Made by a program: the position numbers and the translations under genes
The notes under the pieces: model-generated
What the model was told of the DNA's origin: nothing
What the model saw: only the letters and a program-made list of their open reading frames with translations
The model's database searches: none
In this document: positions 56,212-64,000 of the stretch, piece after piece
How the letters are laid out: each line of letters opens with the position of its first letter
Position numbering within the stretch: the first letter of the stretch is position 1
Assembly: GCF_000764535.1 (NCBI RefSeq)
Contig: NZ_CP009571.1
Span: 1,612,001-1,676,000, forward strand
Source of the DNA: Sphingomonas taxi
Lineage (GTDB): Bacteria > Pseudomonadota > Alphaproteobacteria > Sphingomonadales > Sphingomonadaceae
Length of the DNA: 64,000 nucleotides
Direction of reading: 5' to 3'

Positions 56212-56778
56212 ATGCTGATCGGTTACGCCCGTGTTTCGACGACCGACCAAGATTTATCGCTGCAACTCGACGCATTGGCAAAGGCCGGTTGTGAGAGACT
56301 GTTCACCGACAAAGCGAGCGGCGTGAAAGTCGATCGACCGAGCTTGGCGGAAGCGCTCCATTTCGCACGCGCAGGAGACACCCTCGTGATTTGGAAGCTC
56401 GATCGGCTTGGCCGCTCGATCCGAGGTCTCATCGAGCTAGCGGCGGGCCTGTCCGCTCGCAACGTGGACTTCCGATCTCTCACCGATGGGTTCGACACGG
56501 CCACTCCTTCTGGGCGACTCCTTTTCCACATATTGGCTTCAGTCGCAGAGATGGAACGTGAGCTGGTGAAGGAGCGTACGATCGCGGGCTTGGCGGCAGC
56601 TCGCGCGAAGGGCGGCACCGGTGGTGGCCGAAAAGCAGCAATGACACCCGACAAGATCGACACTGCGCGCAAGCTCCTAGCAGCCGGGGACAAGCCTACC
56701 AAAATAGCGAAGCTGCTCCAAGTTGGCCTATCCACCTTCTATCGCCATTGCCCGGCCAGCGCCGGCCTTCCCGATTGA
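56212..56778 (+). CDS. Small serine recombinase (resolvase/invertase)
   Basis: Resolvase of 188 residues. IGYARVSTTDQDLSLQLDAL holds the catalytic Ser near residue 10, with WKLDRLGRSIRGLIEL and HILASVAEMERELVKERTI of the dimer helix. The C-terminal HTH (ARKLLAAGDKPTKIAKLLQV, GLSTFYRHCP) is complete. It resembles Tn3-family resolvases or plasmid invertases. No transposase or inverted-repeat pair is evident nearby, so its element is not visible. Confidence 0.92.
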   Translation: MLIGYARVSTTDQDLSLQLDALAKAGCERLFTDKASGVKVDRPSLAEALHFARAGDTLVIWKLDRLGRSIRGLIELAAGLSARNVDFRSLTDGFDTATPSGRLLFHILASVAEMERELVKERTIAGLAAARAKGGTGGGRKAAMTPDKIDTARKLLAAGDKPTKIAKLLQVGLSTFYRHCPASAGLPD

Positions 56779-56804
56779 GGATGCTTTTTTGGGATTGGGC
56801 GGGT

Positions 56805-57335
56805 TTACCGAAATACGCGTAGAACCTGCTCTGCGACCAGCTCCAGATCGACGGTAACGCGGGTATCTACCCGGATAACATTTCCAATCCCGACTGGCCT
56901 ATTATACTCCGCCAGCATCTCGGGCGGCATCTCCTTGAGCGGGTGAGCGGCATGATGGCCGGCGATGGCAGCCCGATCCCGGAAGCGCCTGGCGGCCTCG
57001 ATCGGGCCACAATCGCAATAAACCTCAGCGATAGTCGCCTCCAACGCGCTAAGTTGGGCGCGCTCATAGTCGCTTCGCGGACGGAAATTGGCTTCGAGCA
57101 CCGCCTGTGTCGTATGACGCGCCAGCATCCACAGTAATTCCATAGCGGCACCCCCGATCCGGCGTGATGTCGCAAGGTTGCCTGCACCAGCTCCCAGCGC
57201 GTCGGTAAGCGTCTCCTTTACAAGATCTTTGGAAAATAGCGCGAAGCCGAGCTGCTGCGCGAGCGGGACCGCCAACGTCGTCTTGCCGGCACCCGGAGCG
57301 CCCGAGACAATGACGATCCGACGCCGCAGGGTCAT
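56805..57335 (-). CDS. AAA-type small kinase (zeta-toxin/cytidylate-kinase-like)
   Basis: P-loop protein of 176 residues. Walker A is VSGAPGAGKTTLAVPLAQQL near residue 12, and FSKDLVKETLTDALGAGAG lies in the substrate-binding region. ANFRPRSDYERAQL and the lid-like RRFRDRA give arginines for phosphate transfer. It belongs to the broad AAA_33/shikimate-kinase-like group, which includes antibiotic phosphotransferases and nucleotide kinases. It is the last gene of a MarR-VOC-kinase operon with ATGA coupling to the VOC gene. The substrate is not determinable. Confidence 0.75.
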   Translation of the reverse strand: MTLRRRIVIVSGAPGAGKTTLAVPLAQQLGFALFSKDLVKETLTDALGAGAGNLATSRRIGGAAMELLWMLARHTTQAVLEANFRPRSDYERAQLSALEATIAEVYCDCGPIEAARRFRDRAAIAGHHAAHPLKEMPPEMLAEYNRPVGIGNVIRVDTRVTVDLELVAEQVLRVFR

Positions 57336-57724
57336 TCTTCCCGCCCTGCAAAGGCTATGAGATTGCCGCCGGGATCGCGGAGGATGAGCGTCCGTGCGCC
57401 CCATGCCTCGCGCTTGAGGCGTTGGTGCCATTCGACACCGGCGACATCGAAAGACTGCGCTAGCGCCTCTATGCCCTGGACGGTTACGGTAGCCGAAAGC
57501 GCATCGGCTTCCCGATCGCGGAAGCCGTCTGCAAACACGTTGCCGTTTGTATGCCGCAGGTTGAGGCAGGCCCCACCACGCCCGACCTGTACGTAGAAAG
57601 GCGGATCGCCGTACATGAACATGAGCGTGAAGCCGAGGCGATCGGTGTAAAAGGCAGTGGCGGCGATCAAATCCGGCACGAAAAGCTGGGGCTCGGCCGC
57701 GATCTGATTTGGCTCTTCACTCAT
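57332..57724 (-). CDS. VOC protein (bleomycin-resistance-like)
   Basis: Vicinal-oxygen-chelate protein of 130 residues. QLFVPDLIAATAFYTDRLGF starts the first unit, and LILRDPGGNLIAFAG ends the second. Start at MSEEPNQ, eight bases inside the MarR gene. It is coupled to MarR upstream and to the kinase downstream. VOC proteins in MarR operons commonly bind or modify drugs or reactive aldehydes; which applies here is unknown. Confidence 0.82.
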   Translation of the reverse strand: MSEEPNQIAAEPQLFVPDLIAATAFYTDRLGFTLMFMYGDPPFYVQVGRGGACLNLRHTNGNVFADGFRDREADALSATVTVQGIEALAQSFDVAGVEWHQRLKREAWGARTLILRDPGGNLIAFAGREE

Positions 57725-58172
57725 GGTCGTCCTCCTGCGTCTCGCCGGCAAGCCGGAGCATCACGTCGGACGCGGCGAGCAGCGTCCGACGGTCGGCGTC
57801 ATTCAGTTGGCTGGACATGGCATCTGCCAGCCATTGCCGGCGTCGAGCTATCGCCCGGTGCAAAGCCGTGGCACCGCCATCGGTCAGCGCAATTAGCTGA
57901 CGACGGCGATCGGCAGGATCGGTCGGGCGCTCGATCAGCGCGGCATCCTCCAACCGGACCAGCAAGCGGCTCAGGGATTGAGGCTGCAAGCCTTCACCTC
58001 GCGCGAGCGTTACCGCACTCATCGGGCCTTGCCGGTGCAGCGACGCGAGCAGCGCCAAGCCGCTGCCGGTAACTTCCCCGTCCGACGCGGGCCGGCGCAA
58101 CCGGCGCGCCATTCGAAGTACCGCTCGCACGATCCTGGCCTCATCGCTCTCTCGATCGTCTACGCTTGTCAT
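57717..58172 (-). CDS. MarR-family regulator
   Basis: MarR regulator of 151 residues starting at MTSVDDRE (58172). The winged helix is in GPMSAVTLARGEGLQPQSLS, RLLVRLEDAALIERPTDPAD and RRRQLIALTDGG, with the typical DxRxR wing. It is divergent from a VOC gene at 58247 and heads its own operon with another VOC gene and a kinase. A perfect palindrome lies just upstream of its start. Confidence 0.88.
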   Translation of the reverse strand: MTSVDDRESDEARIVRAVLRMARRLRRPASDGEVTGSGLALLASLHRQGPMSAVTLARGEGLQPQSLSRLLVRLEDAALIERPTDPADRRRQLIALTDGGATALHRAIARRRQWLADAMSSQLNDADRRTLLAASDVMLRLAGETQEDDHE

Positions 58173-58175
58173 TTC

Positions 58176-58190
58176 ATACGCATTGCGTAT
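58176..58190. promoter_or_regulatory. MarR operator ATACGCA-T-TGCGTAT
   Basis: Perfect inverted repeat with 7-bp arms and one central base, four bases upstream of the MarR start and 57 bases before the divergent VOC gene. A typical MarR-type site that could repress both directions. Confidence 0.75.
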
Positions 58191-58246
58191 TATCGGGAAG
58201 CAGTCAACCCGATGATCCGCGACGGCAGCACAGTGGAGACAGACCA

Positions 58247-58606
58247 ATGCAGCAGCGTATGACAGCGATCCTCCCGTGCAACGATCTCGACGCGGCTCAG
58301 GGCTTTTTCGAGCGTCTGGGCTTTACGCGCGACAGCGGAAGTCCCGACGAGTACCGGATGCTGAGTGACGGGCATGGAGGAGATATTCACCTCAATCCTG
58401 CCGTTGCCGGCTGGCTGACGCCGGGGCGCAACCCATTCGGACTATACCTCTACCGCGAGGACGTATACGCCTTAGCCGCCGCCTTTGCAGGCGAGATCAT
58501 TGAGCCGGGCGGGGTCAGCGATAAGCCTTGGGGAATGTACGAGTTCGCGCTGAACGGCCCTGACGAAACGCTCGTGCGTGTAGGTTGGCCCAGCCGACTT
58601 CGTTAG
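58247..58606 (+). CDS. VOC protein (bleomycin-resistance-like), divergent from MarR
   Basis: Protein of 119 residues. TAILPCNDLDAAQGFFERLG, FTRDSGSPDEYRML and PWGMYEFALNGPDETLVRVG are standard for small bleomycin-resistance-type VOC proteins. GGAG precedes the ATG at 58247. It shares the control region with the MarR gene and differs clearly from the VOC protein at 57332, so both arms of this module carry a VOC enzyme. Confidence 0.82.
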   Translation: MQQRMTAILPCNDLDAAQGFFERLGFTRDSGSPDEYRMLSDGHGGDIHLNPAVAGWLTPGRNPFGLYLYREDVYALAAAFAGEIIEPGGVSDKPWGMYEFALNGPDETLVRVGWPSRLR

Positions 58607-59119
58607 GCACGCCGCTGCCGCGAGTGCCTTCCCACGCAGGAACTTGTGAAGAGAATCCGGCTGCGCCTATCGCGCTGACGGACGCCTGCGAGTTGCAGTT
58701 ACCCGAAATCTGTTCCTGAATGCGCTTTCCCGAGACGGACAGTTGGAGACGGAGAACCGGGAAGCCGGGAGCCTCCCAAAGCAATGAGTTTCGGGAAAGC
58801 CCCTGGCACCGGTGAGCGGGCAAGATTGGTCATGCGGCGGTCGACCGCTCAGCGGCTGCGGAGACCCAGAGTCGGCCACTCGCGAGCCCTTTTTGCATCC
58901 ACAGCTTCCGCCACTCGTTCATGACGCCGAAACCCTCGCCGGCAGCCATCTGCGTCAGCGGCACGATCGTCTTGGCGGAGTGTGGAATAAAGATCGCCCG
59001 CGCGCATTATCGAACGCGTTTAATGCACAAGTATTTGATCCAGCGTGGTGTCGTCAGCTAGAGCTTAGGCGCGTGGGCGGTTAGATAGGAACCGGGGACA
59101 CAAGCGTTTGGGGGCATAG
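58607..59119. other. Intergenic interval with repeat copy
   Basis: About 510 bases without a convincing gene. It includes a diverged repeat copy at 58863. A 90-codon open frame at 58812 and a short minus-strand frame cross the repeat and are not credible genes. Confidence 0.5.
58863..58925. repeat. Dispersed intergenic repeat, diverged copy
   Basis: Starts GACCCAGAGTCGGCCACTCG and ends CGCCACTCGTTCATGACG, matching the repeat ends seen at 51605 and 53650. Confidence 0.5.
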
Positions 59120-61444
<2,325 letters not shown>

Positions 61445-61812
61445 AAGATGCAGAGCGCTTGTACCGTCTAGATGATTGGCGTTGATCGCAGGTGGTTGAA
61501 GCATCTCGCGCCGACGCCAATGCACAAGCTCCGGGGCGAGGTCGAGTGCCTGCTCCGCAACTGTTGCTAGACCGATTACGGCGCCCGCTGACTGTCAAGC
61601 GCTAGTCGCGCGTGTGAACGAAAGGCCGCTTACGCCGTCTCAGCGCCCGATAGCGGTCAGTCTGTAATCCACCAAAGCGATAAGTTCGTGAAGCGGACCC
61701 GGCGCCTCGTCGTATGATGAAGATCAAGCCGGTATGGCTTTATTATTAACCAATATGAGTTAGTTCCGTCTCGAGCCACACCGAGCAACTCCCGGGTGGT
61801 CAGCGGGGCACT
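61445..61812. other. Intergenic interval before Tad genes
   Basis: About 370 bases without a gene. The last 80 bases before 61813 are AT-richer (TTTATTATTAACCAATATGAG) and may hold the promoter of the Tad-like genes. Confidence 0.45.
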
Positions 61813-63809
61813 ATGTCGATTCGCTCATCAAACCTCTTCGGCCGTATCGCACGGGACGAACGCGGCAACGTTATGATCCTGTCAGCTTTAGGTATGTCAT
61901 TGCTACTGGCAATGGGTGGCGGCGCGCTAGATCTAAGTCGGCTCTACCTGATCAAGACACGAATGCAGCAAGGCTGCGACGCGGGTGTGCTTGCCTATCG
62001 TAAGTCGATGCAGGGTACGAACGTCGTACCAACGACGTATCCGACGGCGCTGGCCTATTTTAATGCCAACTTTTCTCCGGGCCGATACGGATCGTTCAAC
62101 ACTCAGTTCCCGCAGCCCAGCGTCGATGCGAATGTCGTCGTTCATGGAACCGCCTCGACTTCCGTGCGATGGCGATCATGCAGATCTTCGGCGTCAGGCA
62201 GGTCAATCTCGTCAGCAAATGCGACGCGCAGCTACAATTACCCAATACCGACGTCATGTTCGTACTTGATACGACCGGATCGATGACGGACACAAATCCC
62301 GGCGACTCGGCCAGCAAGATAACCGGACTGCGCAATGCCGTCCTCAACTTCTACAACACGTTGGAGCAAGCGAAGATCGCTGGGACGCAAGTCCGGTATG
62401 GCTTTGTGCCGTATTCCAATACGGTCAACGTCGGCTTGCTTTTGCGGCGCGAGTGGATGGTGGACAATTGGACCTATCAGTCTCGCCAGTTCGATCGCCA
62501 ACAGCAAACCCAGACGGGTACGCAGGGAGCGACGACCACAAACTATTCGGCTTGGTCTCCTTCGATCACGCCAACCACCTCCACTAGCTATGGTGACCCC
62601 GAAAACTGCACGGCCCCCGCCAATACAGCTACCAGCACCAATACCTCCAGCTCTGCATGGGACCCGTCCGCTTCCGCGGTTCCACGTTCACGAACCAATT
62701 ACAGAACCTATGGGGGCGATACCTACTCGGCTTCGGTGAACAGTAGTGGGCAATGCGTCATCACGAAGAATAGCTATGCCAGCACACAGCAGCAACAGAC
62801 CCAAACTGTCTCTAATAATCCAAACGCCGGCCAGCCAGTTTATACAACCTACAACTATTTCTGGTATCGCCCGGTTAGCTACAGCGTAGCCGCATTCAAG
62901 GGTTCAGCCAGCACCGGACTCATGGCAGGCGCCTCCAACGTGTCGATGGCTAACGTCAACGCACCGTCCGGAACAGACACCGTCGGCAGCGACCAGAAAG
63001 TGTCTTGGACTGCATCGAACGCCTGCATCGAAGAGCGAAAGACACTGCGGCCCTACGAAACCGGCACTGCCTGGGACATGGATGTCGACAGCATCCCTGA
63101 TCCGTCAAACCCAGATACGCAGTGGCGCCCGTTCTTCCCCGCGCTCGTCTTCGCACGTCAGGTCTCGAACTATAACACCAGCACGCCGACAGGCTGGAAC
63201 GTCAACGCGGTCAATACGACGACAGGCTACGTCCAGCTCTCCAGCTACACAACCAGTCGCGCCGCCTGCCCGAGCGCAGCGCGCAAGCTGCAGAGCAAGG
63301 AGGCGGGTCTCACCGCCAGTGTGGTGCAATCGTACTTGAACGCACTGCTGACGCGCGGCGATACCTACCACGACATCGGGTTCCTATGGGGACTACGGCT
63401 GATCTCCAAGGAAGGCATCTTCGGCAGCGAGAACACCGCCGCCCCCGATGGGAGCTCGATCGCTCGTAACATCATCTTCATGACCGACGGTGATACCGAA
63501 ACGCACATTCAAGACTATGATGCCTACGGCCTGTCGGCGCTCGACCGACGCCGTACCGACACTGGCGCTCTACCGAGCGACAACGATCAGAATACGATCG
63601 TCGAGGACCGGCTGACCAAATATTGCGGCATCGCCAAGAATCAGAAGGGCATCACCGTCTGGGTGATCGCCTTCGGCACCACCCTCACCCCGCTGCTTAA
63701 GAATTGCGCATCGACGGGGCGGGCTTTCCAGGCCAACAACACTCAGCAACTCAACGACACCTTTGCTGAAATCGCGGCGAAGATCGCACAGCTGAGGCTG
63801 ACCAAATGA
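61813..63809 (+). pseudogene. TadG-like pilus protein with vWA domain, frameshifted
   Basis: Tad-pilus-associated protein with an N-terminal TadG-like membrane segment (ERGNVMILSALGMSLLLAMG) in one frame up to about 62165. The rest continues in another frame: MAIMQIFGVRQVNLVSKCDA, then the von Willebrand factor A site VMFVLDTTGSM, a long Ser/Thr/Gln-rich insert and FMTDGDTETH near the end. Insertion of one base at about 62166 joins the two frames smoothly. Read as written, translation gives a 157-residue fragment with an out-of-frame tail. Either a real mutation or a base error. The stop overlaps the following TadE-like start. Confidence 0.8.
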
Positions 63810-64000
63810 CGATACCGCTTCTGAAACGCCTGGCTCGGTCGACGCGCGGGGCAACCCTGGTCGAGTTCACGATCGTCACGCCCGTACTGCTTCTGCTGCT
63901 CCTCGGTGGCCTTGAGACGTGCCACACCATGTACGTCCGGTCGGCGCTGGTCGGATCACTGCAGAAGGCCGCGCGCGATTTAAGTCTTGAGGGCGCAAGT
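63806..64000 (+). CDS. TadE-like pilus assembly protein (partial)
   Basis: The first 65 residues of a TadE-family protein: RSTRGATLVEFTIVTPVLLL and LLLGGLETCHTMYVRSALVG are the pseudopilin-like Glu-containing signal and membrane helix. The ATG at 63806 overlaps the stop of the TadG-like gene. It runs off the right edge, where further Tad genes are expected. Pseudopilin-like role in Flp/Tad pilus assembly. Confidence 0.85.
   Translation, partial: MTIPLLKRLARSTRGATLVEFTIVTPVLLLLLLGGLETCHTMYVRSALVGSLQKAARDLSLEGAS

Noticed and set aside
58812..59084. 90-codon plus-strand frame, and a minus-strand stretch reading AAGEGFGVMNEW
   Set aside because: Both cross the dispersed repeat copy at 58863, so the apparent coding is best explained by the repeat.

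Overview
The window looks like the chromosome of an alphaproteobacterium of the Sphingomonas type. The base composition is GC-rich with strong G/C third positions. There is a TonB-dependent receptor of sphingomonad style, a DUF6894 protein, Tad-pilus TadG/TadE genes, many ATGA/GTGA overlaps, and the non-phosphorylated L-rhamnose pathway with a diketo-hydrolase step known from Sphingomonas sp. SKA58. Assignment is by recognition only; no database was searched.

Region 1-8061 (cluster A) and region 13978-26510 (cluster B) are two paralogous L-rhamnose catabolic clusters in mirror orientation. Each has an IclR regulator, an L-rhamnose dehydrogenase (SDR), an L-rhamnonolactonase (amidohydrolase), an L-rhamnonate dehydratase (RhmD), a 2-keto-3-deoxy-rhamnonate 4-dehydrogenase (SDR), a fumarylacetoacetase-fold 2,4-diketo-3-deoxy-rhamnonate hydrolase and an FMN L-lactate dehydrogenase. 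The inferred route runs from L-rhamnose through lactone, rhamnonate, KDR and DKDR to pyruvate plus L-lactate, and LldD then oxidises the lactate. A carries a FucP-type MFS permease and a secreted alpha/beta hydrolase. B carries RhaT, a GH106 alpha-L-rhamnosidase and a GH1 enzyme. Next to B on the other strand lie two GH3 enzymes and a TonB-dependent receptor (26542-33577), so B resembles a glycan or glycoside utilisation locus: import, removal of rhamnose and glucose, rhamnose oxidation.

The 5.9 kb between the clusters (8062-13977) holds a TetR gene, a small secreted protein with a palindromic operator in its promoter, LysR debris, a LysR gene, a hydrolase cut by an IS6-family element, and an aspartate/glutamate racemase-family gene.

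From 34 to 47 kb the content is accessory: an orphan molybdopterin dehydrogenase subunit, a membrane diguanylate cyclase without an I-site, several small hypothetical genes, an SRAP gene broken by one TGA, a soluble chemoreceptor-like protein with reversed domain order, a large serine recombinase and an XRE/membrane-protein pair.

From 46.9 to 58.6 kb there are several small stress or detoxification modules, three with a clear palindrome in the divergent promoter: TetR/flavin monooxygenase, TetR/glutathione transferase, and MarR/VOC/kinase. This stretch also has an M1 peptidase, an AraC-GyrI regulator and a small resolvase. At 59.1-61.4 kb is an RloC/PrrC-like AAA ATPase with a CPFC zinc-hook motif and an R-x3-E...H candidate nuclease triad, the best defence candidate. 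The window ends in a frameshifted TadG-like gene and the start of a TadE-like gene. A diverged family of about 60-125 bp intergenic repeats recurs at least seven times.
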